A stretch of DNA of 32,927 bases from a virus: the IMG/VR virus record IMGVR_UViG_3300024433_001174, positions 1-32,927 of that record. One strand, given 5' to 3'. Numbering within the stretch: the stretch's first letter is position 1; each line of letters opens with the position of its first letter. Positions 7,223 to 15,499 of this stretch are shown here, piece by piece. The notes below the pieces were generated by a model, which did not search any database, was not told the origin of the DNA, and worked only from the letters and a program-made list of their open reading frames with translations. A program made the translations under genes and the position numbers.

Positions 7223-8480
7223 GAATGAACCCAAGATTGATAATCAAATAAATGTGGCTTATCAATTCCAAAAAGAATTAGTCGCATGGAATGAGCCAAA
7301 ACAGTTATGGAATAAGTCGAGGCAGATTGGTTTTTCGCTTGGGCTTGCTATGCGGGCTTTTGGTAAGGGGCTAGAGAATGACGCTTTTGAGGCTATGTAT
7401 TTGTCAGTCGGAGAACGTCAGGCTAGTGAGTGGCTTGATAAAATTAGAGTATTTTTGTTACTTAAACATGTTGAGCCAGTAACAGATAAACACACCGAGA
7501 TTAGATTATCTAATGGCTCACGTTTTATTGCACTACCACAAAACCCGGCTACTGTTAGAAGTTATTCACCTGATGAAATTTATATGGATGAATTTGCTCA
7601 TTATAAACAAGACCGGGAAATGTTGATTGCATTAACACCTTCGTTATCAAGAAAAGATAAGCAACGAACGCTTATCATAGGTTCGACTCCATTTGGCAAG
7701 CTAGGCGAGTTTTATAGGCTTTGGGATAGCGATAATACATATGCTAAAAAGCAAATTGATATTTATGAAGCGATTAAGCAAGGCGTACCCTTAGATGCTG
7801 AGGCTTGTCGAGCGTTAAGCCCTGATGAGCAAGCCTTTCAACAAGAGTATTTGTGTCAATTTGTAGATGATGCAACCTCATTCTTTCCTTATGAGGTTAT
7901 TAAAGCATGTTGGAATGAATCATTAACTAATATGACGTTTGAGTCTATGGCTGCGCTTAAATCCCCTCTATTTGCTGGGTATGACCCCGGTAAATTACAG
8001 GATAGTGGAGTATTCACTATTGTTGAAATGACTCACAATAAGGCAATTTTAAGACACAAAAAGAAATGGGATGGTGTGCCTTATACCAAGCAACTTGAAT
8101 ATATCTATGAAGCCATGCAGAAAGCCAAGATAACTAAACTCAATACAGATCGTACCGGAGTAGGCGAGAAGCTCTACGAGGATTTGTGTAATAAATTCAG
8201 CTCACGGGTTAACGGGATAACTTTTACTAATGCAGTTAAAGAGAAGATGATTATTGATCTTAAGGTGCTGTTTCAAGATAACAAGATCGAGATACCCTAC
8301 GATATGAGCCTTACTAATCAACTACATTCATTGCAGCGTTCTATTTTGCCTTCAAAGAAAGTGAGATATGCACACCCATCGGGTAAACATGATGATGAAG
8401 TTTGGGCTTTAGCCTTGGCAACAATGAGCGGAGGCTCACCAAAGGTAATAACAGTTAGAAGACTAGGGGGGGATTTATGA
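7206..8480 (+). CDS. terL: Terminase large subunit (ATPase and nuclease)
   Basis: 424 aa, TTG start with AAAGAGG upstream. The ATPase half has a deviant Walker A, KSRQIGFS at 37-44, in which the usual GK[T/S] lysine is replaced and Lys37 precedes the loop, as in lambda gpA and Mu-like terminases. Walker B is EIYMDEFAHY with D128-E129, followed by a GSTPFG coupling motif. The RNase H-like nuclease half shows D260 (AGYDPGK), an LNTDRTGVGE strand and D396/D397 (KHDDEVWAL). Together with the portal it forms the packaging motor that cuts and pumps DNA into the prohead. Its stop overlaps the portal start. Confidence 0.93.
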   Translation: MPTVIENEPKIDNQINVAYQFQKELVAWNEPKQLWNKSRQIGFSLGLAMRAFGKGLENDAFEAMYLSVGERQASEWLDKIRVFLLLKHVEPVTDKHTEIRLSNGSRFIALPQNPATVRSYSPDEIYMDEFAHYKQDREMLIALTPSLSRKDKQRTLIIGSTPFGKLGEFYRLWDSDNTYAKKQIDIYEAIKQGVPLDAEACRALSPDEQAFQQEYLCQFVDDATSFFPYEVIKACWNESLTNMTFESMAALKSPLFAGYDPGKLQDSGVFTIVEMTHNKAILRHKKKWDGVPYTKQLEYIYEAMQKAKITKLNTDRTGVGEKLYEDLCNKFSSRVNGITFTNAVKEKMIIDLKVLFQDNKIEIPYDMSLTNQLHSLQRSILPSKKVRYAHPSGKHDDEVWALALATMSGGSPKVITVRRLGGDL

Positions 8481-10492
8481 GCTGGATAGATACGCTTAAA
8501 AGTAAATTTGCTAAGACGACCAAGGATTTAAAAAGTTTCATTATGCCGATTTCATTGTCGCAATTATATCCACAGAGTAATTTCACTGATTATAATAGCT
8601 ATTTATCCGCAGCGCAGACTATTTCATGGGTTTATAAGTGTGTGTCAATTGTTGGCGAGAACGTAGCGACGACTGATGGCTATGTTTATGACACAAAAGA
8701 TAACGAAATCCATGATCCTGTTTTGGATAAATTATTTGATAAGCCTAACGAGTGGATGAGCTGGTATGAGTTTAAAGAGGCATTGCTTTGGTATCTATGG
8801 CTTACCGGTAATTGCTACATTTTAAAAGATGAAATTAATATGAAGAAACAGCCGACCAAGATGTATTTATTGCGCCCAGATTATATGCAGGTGATACCAT
8901 CCAAGACTAAGTTTATAGCAGGTTATCAATATGTGGTGAACGGTGAAAAGATACCGTTTGCTATTGATGATATTATTCATTTAAAATTACCCAATCCTCG
9001 TAATGAGTTTTACGGCATGGGCAAGATCGAGGCTTGTAAGGTTGTTTATGATACTGAGATAGCAGCATCTACTTATAACTGGAATTTCTTCAATCATGGA
9101 GCTACTCCCGCAGCAATTCTCGAAAATGAAGGCACGTTAGATGACGATAGTTATAGGCGATTATCTAAACAATTTGAAGCTCGGCATGTTGGATTTAAGA
9201 AGATGCAACGGCCAATGTTGCTCGAACAAGGCACAAAATATACTCAATTAGGCTTGAGCCAGCAAGATATGGCCTTTTTTGAGCAAAGGAAATTTACTCG
9301 TGAAGAGATACTTTCAATATTCGGTGTGCCACCGGCAAAGGCTGGGATATTAGAGTATGCGAGTTTTGCTAATACAAAAGAGCAAGAGAATACTTTCCGC
9401 AAAGATACGTTAAAGCCTTTCTTAGTACGCTTACAAAACATGCTTACGATGAAATTAGTGCAGTTGTTTAATGAGAATTGGCATTATGAATTTGAGGAAG
9501 TGGTTGAGCGTGATGAAACTATGTACATGGACTTGGCAACAAAGGGTATACAAACAGGCATAATAACCTTAAATGAAGCACGTGAGCAATACCTTGAATT
9601 ACCTCTAATTCCTAATGAGCCGGCAATGGACTCTACCTATTTACCTATCTCATTAATGCCGATAACAGGAGAGCCAGCTAAAGAGCTTAGTGCTTATATT
9701 GGAACTTCACAGCCAGAAGTAGAAGAAGCTCCCGCAGAAGAAAAGAAGTTAACATCGGTTAACCAGCAAAAAGCGGTTAACATACAGCAAGCGTTACTTA
9801 AATTGGCTACTTTAACTAAGCAAAAGATCGGGGTTAAGTATAAAGATACATCAAAGAAATACTTTAAAAAGCAGACCGAAAATATATTAGAGAAATTAGA
9901 CGAGCTGGATAAAGAGAAGAAGCTACAAATTAATGGGATAAAGGCTATCAATTTTGCTGAATTGTTTGATGATCCTGATGATTATGCTGCTTATCAAAAA
10001 TCAATGGATAGTATATCGGTTAATTTAGCTCTTACTTCACTTTCCAATGTATCAGGGATAATGCAGGCCGAAGAGCCTACTAATCCGCTTGATAACCCTA
10101 AATTAAAAGATCAATTAGACAAATTGGGTAAGCGTATTAAAGGCATTAACGATACAACGCTTAATCAGTTAGATGCTTCATTGAACGAGGGATTATCGAA
10201 TGGCGAGTCAATTACAGAGCTTAAAAACCGGGTTAAATCCGTAATGAAGAACCGGGAAGGGTGGGAGGCGGTAAGGATAGCTCGAACTGAAAGTGCCTAC
10301 GCTTATGATCGGGGGGCTGTTTTTGGATATGACGAGGCAGGCGTTAAGTTTGTAGATGTTATTGGTTGCACAATGATTGAACCAGAGTGGGCGTGCGGAG
10401 CAACAAACGTACCAATAAGCGAAGCCTATAGCCTTGAATTTCATCCAAATCATACGGGAACGTTTGTGCCTTCGTTGGGTGCAATAGGATAA
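8477..10492 (+). CDS. Portal protein fused to MuF-type minor head domain
   Basis: 671 aa. Residues ~1-390 are an HK97-type portal: SAAQTISWVYKCVSIVGENVA, a LWYLWLTGNCYI segment, LKLPNPRNEFYGMGKIEA and the EEILSIFGVPPAKAGI stretch. A low-complexity linker (EVEEAPAEEKK) follows, then a helical region and a C-terminal MuF-like domain with RIARTESAYAYDRGAVFGYDEAG and DVIGC. Portal and MuF proteins are usually separate genes; here they share one chain. The dodecameric portal is the DNA channel and connector; MuF proteins are minor head components, some of them internal or ejected. No C-terminal toxin or enzyme domain follows the MuF part. Confidence 0.9.
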   Translation: MSWIDTLKSKFAKTTKDLKSFIMPISLSQLYPQSNFTDYNSYLSAAQTISWVYKCVSIVGENVATTDGYVYDTKDNEIHDPVLDKLFDKPNEWMSWYEFKEALLWYLWLTGNCYILKDEINMKKQPTKMYLLRPDYMQVIPSKTKFIAGYQYVVNGEKIPFAIDDIIHLKLPNPRNEFYGMGKIEACKVVYDTEIAASTYNWNFFNHGATPAAILENEGTLDDDSYRRLSKQFEARHVGFKKMQRPMLLEQGTKYTQLGLSQQDMAFFEQRKFTREEILSIFGVPPAKAGILEYASFANTKEQENTFRKDTLKPFLVRLQNMLTMKLVQLFNENWHYEFEEVVERDETMYMDLATKGIQTGIITLNEAREQYLELPLIPNEPAMDSTYLPISLMPITGEPAKELSAYIGTSQPEVEEAPAEEKKLTSVNQQKAVNIQQALLKLATLTKQKIGVKYKDTSKKYFKKQTENILEKLDELDKEKKLQINGIKAINFAELFDDPDDYAAYQKSMDSISVNLALTSLSNVSGIMQAEEPTNPLDNPKLKDQLDKLGKRIKGINDTTLNQLDASLNEGLSNGESITELKNRVKSVMKNREGWEAVRIARTESAYAYDRGAVFGYDEAGVKFVDVIGCTMIEPEWACGATNVPISEAYSLEFHPNHTGTFVPSLGAIG

Positions 10493-10505
10493 AAAGGGGG
10501 TAAAT

Positions 10506-11678
10506 ATGGGTTTAAAACCTTATCCAAACGAACATAGCGCAAGGATACGAGAGCCAGAAGACTTTGACGATAGCACTTTTAGAAGTAAAGACGTTGAAAC
10601 CGGTATCAGAATAATAATCGGGAAACTTAAAGGTGCAACGGGTGAAGATGATCCAATGGTAATACAAGCATATCGATTTGATGACCAGAAATTTACAGTA
10701 TCAGAAGCTAAGAAATGGTTAAAAGACCACGATATTAAATATATTAAATTTGAACCATCAACGGAAGCCTCGGAAGAGGAACAAATCGAAGAAGCAACGG
10801 AAGGAGAAAATAACATGGGAAATGAAAATATAAAGAAGTTTAATTGTGAGTGTATTGAGTGTGGGCATAAATTAGAAAGTGAGCAACATTGTAAAGATAT
10901 TCTATGTCCTGAATGTGGCGGAGAAATGCGGAGGGCAGAACGTCCGGGAGAGGGTAGAACCGCAGACAAAATGCAGCATAAACAGTTTGCTATCAATGAT
11001 TTTAAATCGGGCAAAATGGATGATGGCCGGGTATTTATTGAAGGGTATGCTAATACTAAAAACCGTGAGGATAGATACGGTGATGTGCCGACAGTGCTTT
11101 CAAAGAAACGGAATTATGTTTATGAACTACAAGAATTTGTTAAAAACCCTGTTTTATTACTAGATCACAATAATAGTACAGGTAATATTGCTGGTTCATT
11201 TAATCCTAAATATGGCGGGCATATTTATGAGGATGATATTGGTTTAAAGTTTAAAGCAGTATTTTCAGATAGTGATTATCCCCCCGTTAAACATGCACGC
11301 ACAGTATATAACGAAGGTCATGGCCGAGCTTTATCTATAGGTGGGCAGTGGTTTTATGAAGATGAAAACAATCCTAAAAATTTAACTTTAGCCAAGATTT
11401 TCGAGGTTTCACTGGTGGGCGTTGGTGCTGATAGTGCAGCACTTACCCTTAAATCGCCGTATAGTGAGGGGCTTAACAAGAACGACAGTCATCAAGCGGG
11501 TTTACCCGAAGATGCAAAAGTCGGCAGAGTGCTTTCAAAAGCCAACGAAGGCAAAATAAGAAAGGCACAAGAAGCTCTAACCGAAGTCTTAGACGCTTTA
11601 CAAAAAGAGGAGGAAAAACAATGTCAACAGAAACAAAAGACAAGGACATGGAAATTAACCTTGCGGAAAAAGAATTAA
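10506..11678 (+). CDS. Prohead protease with N-terminal PNEH-type domain and zinc ribbon
   Basis: 390 aa in three parts. Residues 1-80 (PYPNEHSARIREP ... AKKWLKDHDI) form a small domain often found beside phage head proteins. Residues ~112-140 hold CECIECG and CPECGG, a zinc ribbon. From ~150 onward is an HK97-type (U35) protease with His221 in LLDHNNSTGNIAG and Ser277 in RALSIGGQW, and KIFEVSLVGVGAD near the end of the fold. The protease trims capsid and scaffold during maturation. An internal ATG at 10815 (Met104) has its own GGAG, so a shorter zinc-ribbon-protease form may also be made. The capsid gene starts 58 bases before the stop. Confidence 0.85.
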   Translation: MGLKPYPNEHSARIREPEDFDDSTFRSKDVETGIRIIIGKLKGATGEDDPMVIQAYRFDDQKFTVSEAKKWLKDHDIKYIKFEPSTEASEEEQIEEATEGENNMGNENIKKFNCECIECGHKLESEQHCKDILCPECGGEMRRAERPGEGRTADKMQHKQFAINDFKSGKMDDGRVFIEGYANTKNREDRYGDVPTVLSKKRNYVYELQEFVKNPVLLLDHNNSTGNIAGSFNPKYGGHIYEDDIGLKFKAVFSDSDYPPVKHARTVYNEGHGRALSIGGQWFYEDENNPKNLTLAKIFEVSLVGVGADSAALTLKSPYSEGLNKNDSHQAGLPEDAKVGRVLSKANEGKIRKAQEALTEVLDALQKEEEKQCQQKQKTRTWKLTLRKKN

Positions 11679-12826
11679 AAGATTTAATTTCCAGCTCTGT
11701 AAAAGAATTACTCGCTGAGAAGAAAGAACCGGAAACAAAAGAACCGGAGAAAAAAGAGGATAAAGCAACCTCGGAAGAAAATATCAAAAAGATGATCGAA
11801 GATGCTTTATCAAAGGTAACAACTGATAGCAAAATGCAATTCCCAAGTGTTGTTAAAGAACAAGGCGACAAAAAACGTTCTTTTGGTGAAATGTTATTAG
11901 GGGTAAAAACCAAAGACCCATATTTAACCAAGAAATATGATTTACAATTTAAAAAAGATGAGAAAGTATTGGTCGAAGGTGTCCCAAATCTTGGTGGATT
12001 TATTGTCCCGCCTGAATATTCAACTCAATTAATTGATTTAGTAACAAGTTTCTCAATTATTCGCCCTCTATGTTCAGTCGTGCCAATGTCAAGTAATGTG
12101 CTTTATATGCCAGTCGTAGATGGTGGGGGATCAGCATATTGGATCGATGAAAATGCGCAAAAAACCCCAAGCGACTTGAATTTCAAGCAATTAACACTTA
12201 ACGCATATAAACTTTGTATGTTAATCAAAGTATCTGATGAATTACTTGCAGATAGTAACCCAGCCGTTGACTCAGTTTTAATGTCAATGTTTGCAAAAGT
12301 AATCGCAAATCAGGAAGATTTAGCCTTCTTGCAAGGTGCTGGCGTACCCGGTGATCCTATTACAGGGATTATTAACTCAGGTATCGTTAATATTCCATCG
12401 GGCGCAGCACTTGATTTTGATGATTGTTTTGATGCAATCGGTAGCGTATTAACCAACAATGGTAAAGATATTGATACCGTATTTGCACCTAGAGATCACA
12501 CAACTTTGAGGAAACTTAAAGATGCTGCTGGTCAATATCTATGGGCGCCGGCTGCTGGCTCATCTCCTGAAACCATTGACGGAAGACCTGTCTATTATGA
12601 TGGCAATATTCCTACCAATCTTGGTGCAGGTTTAAATGAGTCTTATGCAATAGTAGGTGATTTTAATTCTGCTTATATTGGTGATCGATCAGATATTACG
12701 ATTACCGTCGGTTTAGATAATAACGATTTCTCATATGATAGAACTAGCTTTAGAGCGGTAAAACGAGTTGGGTTTGCGGTAGCAGATGCAACCAAATTCG
12801 CTCAAATTTCAGGTATTTTACCCTAG
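11621..12826 (+). CDS. Major capsid protein, HK97 fold
   Basis: 401 aa. Residues 1-100 are Lys/Glu-rich and helical, the delta/scaffold-like domain expected to be removed by the prohead protease. The HK97 fold begins near the VEGVPNLGGFIVPPEYSTQLIDL stretch and includes VDGGGSAYWIDENAQ, the long spine helix around DSVLMSMFAKVIANQEDLAFLQGAG, and a late YDRTSFRAVKRVGFAVAD strand. A strong AGAGGAGG lies before the ATG, fitting high expression. The cleavage site is likely between ~residues 90 and 115 but cannot be fixed by eye. Confidence 0.93.
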   Translation: MSTETKDKDMEINLAEKELKDLISSSVKELLAEKKEPETKEPEKKEDKATSEENIKKMIEDALSKVTTDSKMQFPSVVKEQGDKKRSFGEMLLGVKTKDPYLTKKYDLQFKKDEKVLVEGVPNLGGFIVPPEYSTQLIDLVTSFSIIRPLCSVVPMSSNVLYMPVVDGGGSAYWIDENAQKTPSDLNFKQLTLNAYKLCMLIKVSDELLADSNPAVDSVLMSMFAKVIANQEDLAFLQGAGVPGDPITGIINSGIVNIPSGAALDFDDCFDAIGSVLTNNGKDIDTVFAPRDHTTLRKLKDAAGQYLWAPAAGSSPETIDGRPVYYDGNIPTNLGAGLNESYAIVGDFNSAYIGDRSDITITVGLDNNDFSYDRTSFRAVKRVGFAVADATKFAQISGILP

Positions 12827-12869
12827 TTAATTAAGGGGTTGATCGCCCATAGTTGGCAGGGAGGTCATT

Positions 12870-12898
12870 TGGTAGTTTGGACAAAAACTAAACTACCA
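12870..12898 (+). terminator. Hairpin after capsid gene, possible attenuator
   Basis: A perfect 9-bp inverted repeat, TGGTAGTTT at 12870-12878 and AAACTACCA at 12890-12898, with an 11-base loop. It is followed by GTTTAAAAAAGG, only a weak U tract. It sits in the 97-base gap after the capsid gene. It could dampen read-through from the highly expressed capsid or protect the mRNA 3' end rather than fully terminate, since the tail genes need transcription. The rest of the gap holds a GGGAGG at 12859-12864 with no ORF behind it. Confidence 0.5.
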
Positions 12899-12923
12899 GT
12901 TTAAAAAAGGGAGGAAAAATAAA

Positions 12924-13556
12924 ATGACGTCATATATGCAAGATTTGAAAGCATTTACATTTTGTGAATATTCAAAAAAAGGAATATTCGAGTTTCATGA
13001 GTCTGTAATCTTTATCCCTTCGGAAAAGGATAGTCAGATTGTTATTACTAACGTTATGGCAACATCGAGTATAGAGGGACAATGGTCAAATCCGGGTTAT
13101 CTTGAAGTTTGGGGGAGTTATTATCCAAATGAAAGATTTTACGCTAATTGGACTAGAAGAGTAACCGTTGCAATTCCAGCCGGTACGAACACAGCAACAG
13201 TTGATAATGTTACCAATCTTAGCCCTTCTTCGATTGTTGCATTGCGTTGTGAAACAGATTGGACACGACAAGAATGGTTACAAGTTATTAATCTTGTTGG
13301 TAACACCTTAACTTTTGCAACAAATACAAGATATAACTATGGCGTGGGCGATGCAGTAATTGATATTTCATACCCGGAACATATACCGGTAAATAAACTT
13401 GATCCAATTAGGTCATCAACCAATTCACCGGTTGGCATGGTAGATATTCAAGGTGAAAATCTATATACCGCACCTATTAACTTACCATTAAAAGTGCGTA
13501 TGTATGGAACAAATTCGTTACTTGTTGTTAGTGGGTATTGGAAAGATTCTGTTTAA
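12924..13556 (+). CDS. Putative head decoration/structural protein
   Basis: 210 aa, beta-rich, with no signal peptide or TM segment. Motifs include VAIPAGTNTATVDNVTNLSP and LVNVGNTLTF-type strand pairs that look like an Ig-like or jelly-roll repeat. It is the first gene after the capsid, with GGGAGG before the ATG, a usual place for decoration or head-fibre proteins. I recognise no specific family. A second ORF in the +1 frame takes over at the stop, GTT-TAA at 13551-13556, without a good ribosome site, so a longer frameshifted product is possible. Confidence 0.65.
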   Translation: MTSYMQDLKAFTFCEYSKKGIFEFHESVIFIPSEKDSQIVITNVMATSSIEGQWSNPGYLEVWGSYYPNERFYANWTRRVTVAIPAGTNTATVDNVTNLSPSSIVALRCETDWTRQEWLQVINLVGNTLTFATNTRYNYGVGDAVIDISYPEHIPVNKLDPIRSSTNSPVGMVDIQGENLYTAPINLPLKVRMYGTNSLLVVSGYWKDSV

Positions 13557-13713
13557 AAAGGATGATCCTCTAAAAGAAATGGAAGAGTTAGAGCAAAGTG
13601 CAGCTCTTCCGTTTCTTGATGAGGACGATGGATTTCCGGGGTATACCAAAAAAGACGGTAAGCGAAATAAACGCTTAAAAATAAAGAAGAAAAAGGGGAA
13701 AAATAATGGCTGA
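13504..13713 (+). CDS. Small acidic/lysine-rich protein or frameshift extension
   Basis: An open frame of up to 69 codons in the +1 frame relative to the preceding gene. None of its possible starts (ATG 13504, GTG 13531, ATG 13579) has a well-spaced ribosome site. The portion beyond the upstream stop is acidic (DEDDGFPGY) and then ends in a Lys-rich tail (KRLKIKKKKGKNNG). It may be a separate small protein translated by coupling, or the C-terminal extension of the decoration-like protein made by a +1 shift at GTT-T. Function unknown. Confidence 0.45.
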   Translation: MEQIRYLLLVGIGKILFKKDDPLKEMEELEQSAALPFLDEDDGFPGYTKKDGKRNKRLKIKKKKGKNNG

Positions 13714-14029
13714 ATATCATGAAAGATGGCAGCATCCCTCAACGGAAAACGTTTTAAAGCCTAATCAAAGAATGTTAAGTATGCCGGTTGGTGGTAATAT
13801 CTATGCTTTTACTTTCCCAGCTTATACTCGAAGAATACGAGTGCGTATGTTAGAAGGCGTAGGCTCACCGGGTTTTGATGTTAGTTATGAGCCAACAATG
13901 CCAAATTATGAGTCAATACCTTCGGCACAAGTTTTTCAGGAAGACGCAATTTATTGTCGGCATAATCGTACTATGTATTTTAGACCAACGGCTCCGGGGA
14001 CTGCGCAAATTACTTTTTGGAATGAGTAA
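13706..14029 (+). CDS. Small beta-rich virion protein
   Basis: 107 aa with AAAAGGGG before the ATG. It reads as alternating strands (YAFTFPAYTRRIRVRML, AQVFQEDAIYCRHNRTMYFRP, TAQITFWNE) with no helix-rich or TM part. It may be a second decoration protein or a head-completion protein, given the position between capsid and connector genes. It overlaps the Lys-rich ORF by 8 bases. No family is recognised. Confidence 0.6.
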   Translation: MAEYHERWQHPSTENVLKPNQRMLSMPVGGNIYAFTFPAYTRRIRVRMLEGVGSPGFDVSYEPTMPNYESIPSAQVFQEDAIYCRHNRTMYFRPTAPGTAQITFWNE

Positions 14030-14032
14030 AAA

Positions 14033-14305
14033 ATGGCAGAAGTCATTTTAAAGAAGAAGAAAAAAGAAATAAAACTTTCTCCTAGTGAGCATGAATTTAT
14101 CTTATGGAATTTAAACAAAATTAATAGTCATAAACGTACCGCAGCTATTTTTTCTAAGCATTTTAGTGATTATCTTAATGAAGTTTTACGGAAGCATAAC
14201 GAAATACCCGGAGATCATTGGGATTTTGACCCACAAAAGGGTGTAATTTTCGAAAAAGGAGTGCCGATCATTGGCAGTAACAGTAACGGCAATAAGCCCA
14301 AATAG
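14033..14305 (+). CDS. Hypothetical head-tail region protein
   Basis: 90 aa. A Lys-rich start (ILKKKKKEIKLSPSEHEFILWNLN) leads to an amphipathic helix and a short C-terminal DPQKGVIFEKG strand. There is no signal peptide or TM segment. It follows the previous stop by three bases, and the connector gene starts 35 bases before its end, so it belongs to the head-completion block. Function unknown. Confidence 0.55.
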   Translation: MAEVILKKKKKEIKLSPSEHEFILWNLNKINSHKRTAAIFSKHFSDYLNEVLRKHNEIPGDHWDFDPQKGVIFEKGVPIIGSNSNGNKPK

Positions 14306-15089
14306 TGAGAATAATTGCGGATTGGTTGAAGTTGTTATCACTGGTACAAACTATCAAACTGATCCGGCATTTAACGTTTATTTAATCAATGGTGCTGTAA
14401 CCATTCAATGCGCTAACTTTACCATTGTTAGTGATACTTCAATTACTTGTGATTTTGACTTACATGGACAAATTGCGCAGGCTTATGATGTTGTAGTCGA
14501 AAGTTTATTAGGTGATGGAACTTTAGCCACCGGATTTACGATTACAACTAACAATAATTATTGCACTTATGTTGATGTTAAACGGTTTTGTCAGATTGAT
14601 CGATCAAATCATAATAATGATGAGAAGATAAAGCAGCTTATCCCCCGTGCTTCTGAAATGATTGATATTAATACTAAAAGAGTTTGGAACCAGAGGGCTT
14701 TTTTAGAGATACACGATAGTGAAACGCAGACGATTGAGGAAACCCTTTTATTCCCTGAATATTATCCTATTGATAGTGTTATATCTTTATTAATAGATGG
14801 TGCTGCGCAAGTTGAAGGCACTAACTTTTGGGTATATCCCACTTATATTAAAGCCGCACAAGATTTTTCATCAGAACCGCAGGGAATAACTTTGAGTTAT
14901 ATTGCTGGAAATGTAATAGTACCTGATTTTATTAGGCAATTAGCAACTGAGATAACAGCTATTCTATCTAATTTAAAAACCGTTACTTATACGACTGAGG
15001 ATGGCATTGATAAAGCAGTTATATTAACTACTTTCCCGGAATATATACAAGATACCTATAATAAATTTAGGAAGGTAGAGCTATGGTAG
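14271..15089 (+). CDS. Head-tail connector with N-terminal IPT/TIG-like Ig domain
   Basis: 272 aa, TTG start with AAAGGAG upstream. Residues 1-~95 look like an IPT/TIG immunoglobulin-like domain: VTAISPNSENNCGLVEVVITGTNY, then a SDTSITCDFDL strand and YDVVVESLLGDGT. Residues ~100-272 resemble HK97 gp6/SPP1 gp15-type adaptors: YVDVKRFCQI, a helical RASEMIDINTKRVWNQR segment, YPIDSVISLLIDG and a helical C-terminus with FIRQLATEITAIL. The adaptor half would form the ring below the portal, leaving the Ig domain exposed on the outside of the neck. The fusion is unusual. The downstream gene overlaps by 7 bases. Confidence 0.72.
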   Translation: MAVTVTAISPNSENNCGLVEVVITGTNYQTDPAFNVYLINGAVTIQCANFTIVSDTSITCDFDLHGQIAQAYDVVVESLLGDGTLATGFTITTNNNYCTYVDVKRFCQIDRSNHNNDEKIKQLIPRASEMIDINTKRVWNQRAFLEIHDSETQTIEETLLFPEYYPIDSVISLLIDGAAQVEGTNFWVYPTYIKAAQDFSSEPQGITLSYIAGNVIVPDFIRQLATEITAILSNLKTVTYTTEDGIDKAVILTTFPEYIQDTYNKFRKVELW

Positions 15090-15499
15090 GGATTAATTTA
15101 ATAGCTGAATTTGATCCTAATTTATCTACATTGATAAATCAATTGGAAAAATCGGATAGGAAAACCTTTGAAAATGTTGATAACGCTTTAAGAATTGCAG
15201 CACTTAATCTTAATAAAGACCTTAAAAATGCTAATCCAGCTAACACAGGTCATTCACGAAGAGGTTGGGGCGCTCCGAGGAGAATTGATAAAGCATCTTG
15301 GCTTGTTTCAAATAAAGTTAATTATGTTCCATATATTAAATATGGGATAACAAAACCTAGTCGTTATGTTGGCTCACCAAAGGGTGTAACGATAAGAGGC
15401 GGTAAACCATTTAAAGAAGTTATTGAACAGTCGTTTGATGCAATTCTTTCTGGACTAGAAAAAAATATCGGCAAAATTGTAGAGGAGTATTTTGCATGA
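15083..15499 (+). CDS. HK97 gp10-like head-tail/tail-completion protein
   Basis: 138 aa with the family pattern: N-terminal helix, a NPANTGHSRRGWGAP turn (compare the P-V-D-T-G-x-L-R-x-S motif) followed by a VNYVPYIKYGI strand and a C-terminal helix. Gp10-like proteins sit at the head-tail joint or help tail completion. Position between the connector and the tail-terminator candidate fits. A GTAGAGCT stretch precedes the ATG, and the stop overlaps the next ATG. Confidence 0.72.
   Translation: MVGINLIAEFDPNLSTLINQLEKSDRKTFENVDNALRIAALNLNKDLKNANPANTGHSRRGWGAPRRIDKASWLVSNKVNYVPYIKYGITKPSRYVGSPKGVTIRGGKPFKEVIEQSFDAILSGLEKNIGKIVEEYFA

Noticed and set aside
10520-11014. 164-codon open frame on the - strand opposite the protease gene
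   Set aside because: It is antisense to a protein with clear domains, has no ribosome site and its product is Ser/Pro/Leu-rich as expected from the reverse of coding DNA.
11473-11931. 152-codon - strand open frame across the protease-capsid junction
   Set aside because: Reverse complement of Lys/Glu-rich coding sequence giving Ser/Phe/Leu-rich text; no ribosome site.
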